In this document: positions 1-5,656 of the stretch, in pieces
Numbering within the stretch: position 1 is the stretch's first letter
Layout of the letters: every line of letters starts with the position of its first letter
Origin: Clostridia bacterium
GTDB lineage: Bacteria > Bacillota > Clostridia > Oscillospirales > CAG-272
Length of the DNA stretch: 8,534 nt
NCBI GenBank assembly: GCA_017386965.1
Contig: JAFOGE010000060.1
Coordinates: 1 to 8,534, forward strand
Direction: 5' to 3'
Notes under the pieces: generated by a model
Databases searched by the model: none
Told to the model about the DNA's origin: nothing
The model's input: the letters and a program-made list of their open reading frames with translations, nothing else
Translations under genes and position numbers: made by a program

Positions 1-411
1 GAGGATATTCAGGCAAACATCTTCAAGGCAACGGGCAAGCTCGTTGAGGTCATGGTCTATGGCGACGGCGCCTTCAAGGATCCCGTCGGCAAGATCTGGG
101 AGCTGGCCGACCCGGTCGTTTCTCCCGCATACACCGCAGGCCTTGAGGGTACGCCCAACGAGCTGAAGCTCAAGTACCTGGCCGACAACGATTTCGCCGA
201 TCTTTCCGGCGAGGCGCTCAAGGACGCGATCCGCGAGAAGATCAAGGAGAAGGACGGCAACCTCGTAGGACAGATGGTTTCCGAGGGCACCACGCCCCGC
301 CGACTGACCGACCTGATCGGCTCGCTTTGCGATCTGACCTCCGGCTCGGGTGACAAGGGAACGCCCATCGTGCATATCCAGGGCTATTTCGATAACTATA
401 CCACCGAATAA
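1..411 (+). CDS. CofE-like F420-0:gamma-glutamyl ligase family protein, C-terminal part
   Basis: The reading frame is open from base 1 to a TAA at 409-411, so only the last 136 residues are present and the start lies outside the window. The protein resembles the C-terminal half of the COG1478 family (coenzyme F420-0:L-glutamate ligase) as found in Clostridia. I recognise the stretch VYGDGAFKDPVGKIWELADP and, near the end, SLCDLTSGSGDKGTP followed by HIQGYFDN. In methanogens and actinobacteria CofE adds glutamate to F420-0. Most Clostridia are not known to make F420, so the real substrate here is unknown. All Lys codons are AAG and all Glu codons except the last are GAG, which suggests high expression. 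A strong terminator follows directly. The family call rests on recall of similar proteins, without an alignment. Confidence 0.62.
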   Translation, partial: EDIQANIFKATGKLVEVMVYGDGAFKDPVGKIWELADPVVSPAYTAGLEGTPNELKLKYLADNDFADLSGEALKDAIREKIKEKDGNLVGQMVSEGTTPRRLTDLIGSLCDLTSGSGDKGTPIVHIQGYFDNYTTE

Positions 412-419
412 GCGTGAAG

Positions 420-456
420 AAAAAAAGGCATCGTCAGATGCCTTTTTTTCTTTTTT
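420..456 (+). terminator. Intrinsic terminator of the CofE-like gene
   Basis: The stem GGCATC (427-432) pairs with GATGCC (437-442) around the loop GTCA. It is extended by an A-run (420-426) facing a T-run (443-449), followed by more T. The hairpin begins 9 bases after the stop codon. The A-run makes it potentially active in both directions, but no minus-strand gene ends here. Confidence 0.9.
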
Positions 457-475
457 ATGAATATTTTCTTTTCTC

Positions 476-504
476 TTGACATGATAATAAAAATGTGATA
501 ATAT
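476..504 (+). promoter_or_regulatory. Sigma-A promoter of trhA, with extended -10
   Basis: The -35 box TTGACA (476-481) is perfect. After a 17-base spacer comes TAATAT (499-504), preceded by TGA (496-498), which gives an extended -10 element. The predicted start of transcription is near 511, leaving a leader of about 27 bases. The site lies just beyond the upstream terminator, so trhA is its own transcription unit. Confidence 0.85.
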
Positions 505-537
505 AGTATCGTAAACCACATTCAAAAAGGAGAAGCG

Positions 538-1209
538 ATGAAAAGAACCAAGCTGGCAGACCGTATTCTGCCCAATTACACCAACGGAGAAGAATTGATG
601 AACATGATCTCCCACATCGTGGGAGGTGCGCTCGGCGTGGTGGCACTCGTTTTGTGCGTCACCTTCTCGGCGATCCGCCACAACCCTTGGGGCGTAGTGG
701 GAAGCGCGATCTATGGGGCGTCCCTCATTCTGCTTTACACCTCGTCCAGCGTCTATCACGGACTCCGTCCCGGCATGGGGAAGAAGGTCATGCAGGTCAT
801 CGACCACTGCACCATCTATTTTCTCATCGGCGGAACCTATACCCCCATTCTGTTTTGCTCAATCCGACCGGTATCTCCCGTATGGGCGTGGGTTCTGTTC
901 GGTATCGTTTGGGGACTTGCCGCCATGGCGACGACCTTTACGGCGATCGATTTGAAGAAGTATGCCACCCTCTCCATGATCTGCTATATCGGGATGGGCT
1001 GGAGCGTGGTGATTGCGGCCAAGACCGCCATTGAGGCAATGACAATTCCGGGATCGCTCTGGTGCCTCGCGGGCGGCATTCTCTATACCGTTGGCGCCGT
1101 GCTTTACGGACTTGGAAAGAAGCGCCGTTATATGCACTCGATCTTCCACCTCTTTGTGGTGGGGGGAAGCATCGCGCAGTTTATTTGTATCTTTTTCTAC
1201 GTGCTTTGA
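538..1209 (+). CDS. trhA: PAQR family membrane protein TrhA (hemolysin III family)
   Basis: This is a 223-residue, seven-helix integral membrane protein, the usual length for bacterial hemolysin III/YqfA/TrhA proteins. Family motifs are all present: E19-x-x-N22-x-x-S25-H26 before helix 1, S70-x-x-x-H74 after helix 2, D89-H90 with GGTYTP (98-103), and H200-x-x-x-H204 in the last helix. H74, H200 and H204 match the zinc ligands of PAQR receptors. Family members are tied to membrane lipid and fluidity homeostasis; the old name hemolysin reflects an early assay. The start is fixed by AAAGGAG at 526-532, five bases before the ATG. It is a single-gene unit between its own promoter and terminator. 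The family call is firm; the physiological role is inferred. Confidence 0.93.
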   Translation: MKRTKLADRILPNYTNGEELMNMISHIVGGALGVVALVLCVTFSAIRHNPWGVVGSAIYGASLILLYTSSSVYHGLRPGMGKKVMQVIDHCTIYFLIGGTYTPILFCSIRPVSPVWAWVLFGIVWGLAAMATTFTAIDLKKYATLSMICYIGMGWSVVIAAKTAIEAMTIPGSLWCLAGGILYTVGAVLYGLGKKRRYMHSIFHLFVVGGSIAQFICIFFYVL

Positions 1210-1216
1210 GGCAATG

Positions 1217-1248
1217 GGGCTGTGTCATAAATAGACGCAGCCCGTTTT
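1217..1248 (+). terminator. Terminator of trhA
   Basis: GGGCTGTGTC (1217-1226) pairs with GACGCAGCCC (1234-1243) around the loop ATAAATA, giving ten pairs with one G-T wobble. Only four T residues follow (1245-1248), so the U-tract is short. It starts 7 bases after the trhA stop codon. Confidence 0.72.
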
Positions 1249-1259
1249 GCATCCCCGTC

Positions 1260-1288
1260 TTGACAAAAAGCGCCTTTTTTTGTATAAT
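1260..1288 (+). promoter_or_regulatory. Perfect sigma-A promoter with no gene behind it
   Basis: TTGACA (1260-1265), 17 bases, TATAAT (1283-1288) match the consensus in all 12 positions, with TG at 1281-1282 one base short of an extended -10. The predicted start is near 1295. No plus-strand gene follows: transcription would pass through the hairpin at 1301-1335 and then run antisense into acpP. The spacer carries a 13-base copy of the 3' arm of that hairpin. Confidence 0.65.
1267..1279 (+). repeat. 13-base direct repeat, copy 1
   Basis: AAAGCGCCTTTTT lies inside the spacer of the orphan promoter and recurs exactly at 1323-1335. With its flanks it is also a small inverted repeat (AAAAAG, CGC, CTTTTT). 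Confidence 0.8.
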
Positions 1289-1300
1289 GAAAGAGCAAAA

Positions 1301-1335
1301 AGAAAGGACGCCTTGCTTTTGCAAAGCGCCTTTTT
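1301..1335 (-). terminator. Terminator of acpP, possibly bidirectional
   Basis: In plus-strand coordinates 1303-1316 pairs with 1321-1333 around a TTTT loop, with one bulged A (1308) and one C-A mismatch (1312/1325). On the minus strand the hairpin starts 14 bases after the acpP stop and is followed by a U-rich stretch (complement of 1290-1302). On the plus strand it ends in five T (1331-1335), so it could also stop RNA from the promoter at 1260-1288. Confidence 0.7.
1323..1335 (+). repeat. 13-base direct repeat, copy 2
   Basis: This exact second copy of AAAGCGCCTTTTT forms the 3' arm, in plus-strand reading, of the hairpin that ends acpP. The copies are 56 bases apart and could derive from a partial local duplication of the terminator. 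Confidence 0.8.
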
Positions 1336-1349
1336 GCTATGGCTCGGGA

Positions 1350-1580
1350 TCAGTTTTGGCTGTGTGCTTCCATGTAGGCAACAACGTCGGCGATCGTCAC
1401 AAACTTGTGAATGTCTTCGTCCTCAATCTCAACACCGAATTTATCCTCGCAGAGCATAACGAGATCTGCAAGCTCGATGGAGTTTACGCCAAGGTCGTTT
1501 GCAAGCTCGGATTCCATGGTGATCTCATCGGGATCCAACTGCAATTCTTCTACCAAAAGGTTTTTCAGCGTTTCGAACAT
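1350..1580 (-). CDS. acpP: Acyl carrier protein
   Basis: This 76-residue protein has the typical size, acidity and four-helix layout of an acyl carrier protein. Its serine carries the 4'-phosphopantetheine arm that holds growing acyl chains. The attachment site is S34 in the stretch LGVNSIELADLVM (30-42); helix 2 and the acidic FGVEIEDEDI segment (48-57) follow. The usual DSL triad reads N-S-I here, a variation seen in some clostridial carrier proteins. The start at 1580 is set by GGAGG (complement of 1588-1592) seven bases upstream. A longer in-frame start at 1607 adds nine residues that would overlap this Shine-Dalgarno site, so I reject it. No fatty acid synthesis genes adjoin it. It could be a second, specialised carrier rather than the main fatty acid ACP. 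Confidence 0.92.
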   Translation of the reverse strand: MFETLKNLLVEELQLDPDEITMESELANDLGVNSIELADLVMLCEDKFGVEIEDEDIHKFVTIADVVAYMEAHSQN

Positions 1581-1639
1581 GATTTTTCCTCCGAAAAAAT
1601 ATTTCAAAGTGGTTGGCTGACGTTCTCAGCACTTTATAT

Positions 1640-1668
1640 ATTATACAACAAATTGCCTTGCTTGTCAA
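1640..1668 (-). promoter_or_regulatory. Sigma-A promoter of acpP
   Basis: On the minus strand TTGACA (complement of 1663-1668), 17 bases, then TATAAT (complement of 1640-1645) match the consensus perfectly. Transcription would start near 1633, giving a leader of about 53 bases. Such a strong promoter fits an abundant carrier protein. Confidence 0.88.
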
Positions 1669-1693
1669 GCGAATTTTTATCGGAGCGGTATAT

Positions 1694-1722
1694 TTTTCAA
1701 AAAAACAAGGTTTATTTATCAT
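1694..1722 (+). promoter_or_regulatory. Possible weak promoter of comEC
   Basis: TTTTCA (1694-1699), 17 bases, TATCAT (1717-1722) match consensus at 4 and 5 of 6 positions in a very AT-rich stretch. This is the best candidate I see between the divergent acpP promoter and comEC. Base composition alone could produce it. Confidence 0.35.
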
Positions 1723-1778
1723 TTTATGGCGAATAAATATAAAAAGAAACAAATCCAAGGAAAGGAGGATGAATTAAT

Positions 1779-4055
1779 ATGGGCATTTTTCACAACCGTC
1801 CGTTGGCAGTTGCGGAATGCTTTGCCGTGCTTTTTGGGCTGCTTTTATGGAATCAACCGGGAAATTGGAAGCTTTTTGGCATTGCCTTTGCGGCTTTCGG
1901 ATTGCTTTTCCTCCTCCTTTTGCGTGCTTGGCGGTCTTCTCCTGTGGGGAATCTCTTCCTGAGCGGTGCGCTTGTTCTGGCTCTATGTGGCGCGCTTCTT
2001 TTTTCCTTCTTTCTATTCTTTAACATGCGTTATGCAAAGATCGAGGAGCAGGTCGGGGAAGAATGCATCCTGGAGGGAACCGTGCTGGATCGCGCTATGT
2101 CCACGGCCTATTCGGCGCAGCTGGAGGTTTTGCTTACTGCGCGGGACGGGGAGCCCTTTTCTTGCCGTGCTTTGATCGACACGGCCTATGCGTCCTCCCT
2201 GCAGCGGGGAGATCGGTTCCGTATGAAGGTGACGCAACGCGCGTTTGCCTACACGGAAAGCTTTGAGGAGGAGGTCTATCAGATCTCGGACGGGTGCCTT
2301 GCGGCCTTTGTTTGCGCATCCTCCGAGGATTGTGAGATCCTCGAAGGGCGGAGTGAAGGCTTTTGGGTAAACATGCGAGATTGGCAGAGCTTTCTTTCCC
2401 ACCGCCTGCGTCATACGATGGGGAAGGAGAGCGGAGGTCTTGCAGCGGCCCTTCTTCTGGGCGATCGGGATGCTCTTTCCGGCATCGATCGGCTGCATTT
2501 CCGACGTGCGGGTGTTTCGCATCTGTTGGCACTCAGCGGCCTGCACGTATCCATTCTCGTCGGACTTTTGGAGTGGATCCTTCGGCGTCTGCGCATCCCA
2601 CGGCAGGTGCGGGCGATCCTGATCCCGCTTGTCGCGATCCTTTATCTTTTCCTGACGGGATGCTCACCCTCCACGCTCCGCGCCGTTCTGATGCTTTGCG
2701 GACTGTATCTGGCCTTGCTCTTAAGAGAGCGCTATGACGGCTTTACGGTGCTTTGTACCGTGCTTTACGGAATCCTCCTCTTTTCTCCAAATGCGATTTT
2801 GGACGTTTCCATGTGGATGTCCTTCGTGGCGGCAGGCTCTATCCTGCTCTTTTCGCCGCTCCTATCCGAATGGATTCAGGAGCGGGATCATTGGTCCAAG
2901 GGAAAAAAGAAGCTTTTGCGCTTCGGCAGAGGCCTGATCAGTGCGGTGTTCGTTGCCGTTACGGTAAATATGGCAATGCTCTTTTTGACTGTTTTCCTCT
3001 TTGGCGAAATTTCACTGTTTGCAGTTCCCGCAACACTTCTCCTTTCGATCCCGACCACGCTCGTTTTGATCCTCTCCTTGGCTTTGCTTGCCCTTCCCGG
3101 GATCCCGCTCCTGGCATCGGTCACCTCCTTGTGTGCCAAGGGAATGCTTTGGACCGCTTCCATCTTTTCACAGTGCGAGGGCGCGCTTCTGGCGGTCAGC
3201 GATCCTCTCCCGCGCGGCTTGGTTGGATGCTTTGGCGTTGCTGTCATTCTGTTTGCGATCGTTCGAATCCAAAAGCGCAGGTATCTCTGGGCGATTCTCC
3301 CTGCGGGGTTCGCTTTGACGATTGCCGTCGCCCTTGCGGCAGTCTATCTGCCTTCCGACGAGGCCGATATGCTCTATATCCATAAGAGTGACGGATGCAT
3401 TTGTCTGTTTGCCAAGGACGGTGCAGCCGTGGCGGTGGATTTTTCCGGAGGACGCTATGACCAATCCTATCTTCTGGCCTCCTCGGCGCGCGAGGTCAAC
3501 TGTACGGAGCTGCGGGATCTTGTCTTTACCCGTTACGCCAATTTGCAGCCCTACGTCCTGCAAGAGAATGCAACGGCCATTCGGATTCAAAACCTGCATT
3601 TGCCCGTTCCGCGTGACGACTGGGAGCGCGCGATGGCAAAGCGAATGGAGCAGCAGGCATCCCTTTACGGAATCACGGTGCATTATGGCTTTGAGCAGGT
3701 CTGTGCAGAGGTCGCCGAGATTACCGCTACCGACCGTGCCGCAGGGGAGGGGACGGATCATTTGGGGCAGTTCTGCGCATTGCGTGTCAACGGACACCGC
3801 ATTCTGCTGGTCAACATGGCAGCGATGGCCTCCCCCTTGAATCCCTTGATCGACAATCTGGCGATCGCCGCTGACGTGGTTACCGTTCTGGATGACGGGT
3901 TGACCACGCAAAACCGCACTCTGATTCCGGCAACACGCTCGGATGCTCTGTGTGTGATTCTGGAGGAGGACCGACTCCTGGAGCTTCTTCCCGCTCCGAT
4001 TCCAACGTCTATCCTTCGGGTAGGAGTCGATAAAACGCGAATTTACTTGAAATAG
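1779..4055 (+). CDS. comEC: ComEC/Rec2 family DNA channel protein with degenerate C-terminal MBL domain
   Basis: At 758 residues this is a full-length member of the ComEC family, the inner-membrane channel that brings single-stranded DNA into the cell during transformation. Residues 10-83 hold hydrophobic helices; about 88-188 is the soluble OB-fold region (DUF4131). The competence domain follows, with family signatures LLLGDRDALS (225-234), RRAGVSHLLALSGLHVS (242-258) and GCSPSTLRAV (294-303), and further helices to about 525. Residues 530-758 align by pattern with the metallo-beta-lactamase-like domain, but each metal motif is gone: HxHxDH is replaced around T584-L589, TGD reads V678-N-M680, and HHGS reads D705-D-G-L708. 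The domain is probably structural here. The start follows AAAGGAGG (1761-1768) with a 10-base gap. No comEA or comF neighbour is visible. Firm on family; DNA uptake activity is not shown. Confidence 0.9.
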   Translation: MGIFHNRPLAVAECFAVLFGLLLWNQPGNWKLFGIAFAAFGLLFLLLLRAWRSSPVGNLFLSGALVLALCGALLFSFFLFFNMRYAKIEEQVGEECILEGTVLDRAMSTAYSAQLEVLLTARDGEPFSCRALIDTAYASSLQRGDRFRMKVTQRAFAYTESFEEEVYQISDGCLAAFVCASSEDCEILEGRSEGFWVNMRDWQSFLSHRLRHTMGKESGGLAAALLLGDRDALSGIDRLHFRRAGVSHLLALSGLHVSILVGLLEWILRRLRIPRQVRAILIPLVAILYLFLTGCSPSTLRAVLMLCGLYLALLLRERYDGFTVLCTVLYGILLFSPNAILDVSMWMSFVAAGSILLFSPLLSEWIQERDHWSKGKKKLLRFGRGLISAVFVAVTVNMAMLFLTVFLFGEISLFAVPATLLLSIPTTLVLILSLALLALPGIPLLASVTSLCAKGMLWTASIFSQCEGALLAVSDPLPRGLVGCFGVAVILFAIVRIQKRRYLWAILPAGFALTIAVALAAVYLPSDEADMLYIHKSDGCICLFAKDGAAVAVDFSGGRYDQSYLLASSAREVNCTELRDLVFTRYANLQPYVLQENATAIRIQNLHLPVPRDDWERAMAKRMEQQASLYGITVHYGFEQVCAEVAEITATDRAAGEGTDHLGQFCALRVNGHRILLVNMAAMASPLNPLIDNLAIAADVVTVLDDGLTTQNRTLIPATRSDALCVILEEDRLLELLPAPIPTSILRVGVDKTRIYLK

Positions 4056-4090
4056 AGCCGCTTTTCCTGTGTCGGGGAGCGGCTTTTTTT
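4056..4090 (+). terminator. Terminator of comEC
   Basis: AGCCGCT (4056-4062) pairs with AGCGGCT (4078-4084), extended inward by wobble pairs, followed by a T-run (4084-4090). It begins immediately after the comEC stop codon and separates comEC from the dpa operon. Confidence 0.88.
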
Positions 4091-4098
4091 CATATTCT
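4091..4098 (+). promoter_or_regulatory. Possible SigK/SigE-type -10 element of dpaAB
   Basis: CATATTCT fits the CATAnnnT pattern of mother-cell sigma factor -10 boxes; in Bacillus subtilis the homologous spoVF operon is read by SigK. I find neither the AC-type (SigK) nor the ATATT-type (SigE) -35 at proper distance, because that stretch is the comEC terminator. No sigma-A promoter is visible in 4091-4172 either. Confidence 0.28.
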
Positions 4099-4172
4099 GT
4101 TAAAGCAATCCCAAGAATCGGGGATGGCACAGAATCGATGAGGATCGCCGGGGGCGAGGAAAGGATGACGGC

Positions 4173-5069
4173 ATGGAAAAGACGCTTCGGATTACGCTTC
4201 TCGGCGGCGATCAAAGACAGCTCTATGTGGCCGAGCATTTGGCGCGAAGGTACGAGGCAAGGCTTTGGGGACACGAGAGGGGGGCGCGTGAGGCAATTGC
4301 TTGCGCCTACTTGAACTGGGAGGATGCCGTGGAGGGGGCGGATGCCGTGATTCTTCCGCTGCCTGCCTCCTCCGACGGCGTTCGCGTTTTTATGCCGCTT
4401 GGCGGCTCGATTGCCCCCTTGCGGCTGGACGTATTGCTCACGCGTCTTGCCGGAAAGCTGCTTTTGGGAGGACGCATGGATGCCTCCCTGCGGGAAAGAG
4501 CAGACGGTGCCGGGATCATGTGGATCGATTACTTTGAGTCGGAGCTTCTCCAACTTCGGAATGCAGTTCCGACGGCCGAGGGCGCCATCGCCATTGCGAT
4601 GGCGGAGCTTCCCGTTACGTTGGACGGGTGTGAGGTGGGTGTGATCGGATACGGGCGGATCGGATCGGTCCTTGCCGACAAGCTGACTGCGTTGGGGACG
4701 CGCGTGACGGTTTATGCAAGGCGTGCCGAGCAGAGGGTGCTGGCGCAGATGCATCATCAGCGCGCGATGCCGCTCTTAGAAGGGGACGGCTCCTGCACCC
4801 TCTCGCGGATTTCAAAGGACTGTCGCGTTATTTGGAATACCGTTCCGGCAAGAATTCTGACGCGAAGCGTCATGGAGGGAATGCCTCGGGATTGCCTGTT
4901 GATCGATCTTGCATCTCCTCCCGGAGGAATCGATTTTGCGGCTGCGGCAGAGCTTGGCATACGGACCGTTTGGGGAAGTGCGCTTCCGGGACGGTGCGTG
5001 CCGGAGAGCGCAGGGCGGATCCTCGGAGAAACGTTGGAGGAGATCCTATCCCATCATTTCGATGCTTGA
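4173..5069 (+). CDS. dpaA: Dipicolinate synthase subunit A (SpoVFA)
   Basis: This 298-residue protein matches the family length. With DpaB it forms dipicolinic acid from the lysine-pathway intermediate (dihydrodipicolinate or its hydroxylated precursor) in the mother cell; the product loads the spore core with calcium and gives heat resistance. The N-terminus shows the family signature LLGGDQRQLYVAEHLA (9-24). A Rossmann nucleotide-binding motif G159-Y-G-R-I-G164 lies mid-protein, and the C-terminal part has LIDLASPPGGIDF followed by ALPGRCVPESAG. The ATG at 4173 follows AAAGGA (4160-4165) by seven bases. dpaB starts 26 bases after its stop, so the two form an operon. Unlike the B. subtilis locus, asd, dapG and dapA do not follow. 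Confidence 0.95.
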   Translation: MEKTLRITLLGGDQRQLYVAEHLARRYEARLWGHERGAREAIACAYLNWEDAVEGADAVILPLPASSDGVRVFMPLGGSIAPLRLDVLLTRLAGKLLLGGRMDASLRERADGAGIMWIDYFESELLQLRNAVPTAEGAIAIAMAELPVTLDGCEVGVIGYGRIGSVLADKLTALGTRVTVYARRAEQRVLAQMHHQRAMPLLEGDGSCTLSRISKDCRVIWNTVPARILTRSVMEGMPRDCLLIDLASPPGGIDFAAAAELGIRTVWGSALPGRCVPESAGRILGETLEEILSHHFDA

Positions 5070-5080
5070 AGGATGCGCGA

Positions 5081-5086
5081 AAGGAG
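5081..5086 (+). promoter_or_regulatory. Shine-Dalgarno site that decides the dpaB start
   Basis: AAGGAG lies 3 bases before the ATG at 5090 and 9 bases before the in-frame ATG at 5096. The longer gap is the normal one, so the second ATG is preferred. The two choices differ only by the residues Met-Thr. Confidence 0.75.
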
Positions 5087-5095
5087 AGAATGACG

Positions 5096-5656
5096 ATGTT
5101 AGGATATGCATTTTGCGGTTCCTTTTGCACGCACGCCGCCGCCCTGCGGGAGTTGGAGCGGCTGGTGGAGAACGGCTACGAGGTCCAGCCGATCCTCAGC
5201 GAAACCGTCAAAGGGACGGATACGCGCTTTGGGCGCGCACAGGACCTCTGCCTTGCGGTGGAATCCCTATGTAAGCGCAAGATCATTCATACCGTGGTGG
5301 ATGCCGAGCCGCTTGGTCCGGAGATCCGCTTGGAGGCACTGATTCTGGCACCCTGCACGGGCAATACGCTTGCCAAGATCGCAAACGGGATCACCGATAC
5401 GGCCGTTTGTATGGCGGCAAAGGCGCATTTGCGAAGGGATGCTCCTTTGATCATCTCGTTGGCCTCTAACGATGCGCTCTCGGCCAATTTGAAGAATATT
5501 GCCACCCTGCTATCGCGAAAGTGCGTCTATTTCGTCCCTATGAAGCAGGACGATCCCGAGAAGAAGCCGCACTCCCTGGTGGCGGATTTCTCGCTTTTAC
5601 AGCCCACGCTGGCAGCGGCGCTGGAGGGGAAGCAATTTCGCCGTCTTTTCCTATGA
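5096..5656 (+). CDS. dpaB: Dipicolinate synthase subunit B (SpoVFB)
   Basis: This 186-residue flavoprotein-fold protein is the partner of DpaA in dipicolinate synthesis during sporulation. It opens with the GYAFCGSFCTH segment (3-13) and has the phosphate-binding signature P86-C-T-G-N-T-L-A-K94 followed by IANGITDT. A later segment, LASNDALSANLKNI, and D152-D-P-E-K-K-P-H-S-L-V-A-D-F complete the family pattern. Length and motifs match an intact SpoVFB. It is the second gene of the operon with dpaA. Its stop overlaps the stop of the convergent spoVB-like gene by six bases, and no terminator separates them. Confidence 0.95.
   Translation: MLGYAFCGSFCTHAAALRELERLVENGYEVQPILSETVKGTDTRFGRAQDLCLAVESLCKRKIIHTVVDAEPLGPEIRLEALILAPCTGNTLAKIANGITDTAVCMAAKAHLRRDAPLIISLASNDALSANLKNIATLLSRKCVYFVPMKQDDPEKKPHSLVADFSLLQPTLAAALEGKQFRRLFL

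Noticed and set aside
1266..1281. AAAAAG-CGC-CTTTTT as a second trhA terminator
   Set aside because: A weak A/T stem with a three-base loop would not stop polymerase; it is better read as the promoter spacer.
1581..1607. N-terminal extension of acpP to an upstream ATG at 1607
   Set aside because: The added nine residues are encoded by the ribosome site itself and are not part of the ACP fold.
1062..1736. Plus-strand open frame of 224 codons from trhA through acpP
   Set aside because: It overlaps the end of trhA in another frame and lies antisense to acpP; nothing in it looks like a protein family.
1769..1777. Two-codon ORF (ATG AAT TAA) directly after the comEC Shine-Dalgarno site
   Set aside because: The ATG touches the AGGAGG with no spacing, so initiation there is unlikely; it is probably chance.
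1726..1962. ATG at 1726 opening a 78-codon frame just before comEC
   Set aside because: It overlaps comEC in another frame, lacks a proper ribosome site, and its Lys-rich start simply reflects the A-rich leader.
3168..4757. Long minus-strand open frame of 529 codons opposite comEC and dpaA
   Set aside because: It crosses the comEC terminator and two well-supported genes, has no Shine-Dalgarno site or family motif, and its composition is that of an antisense shadow.
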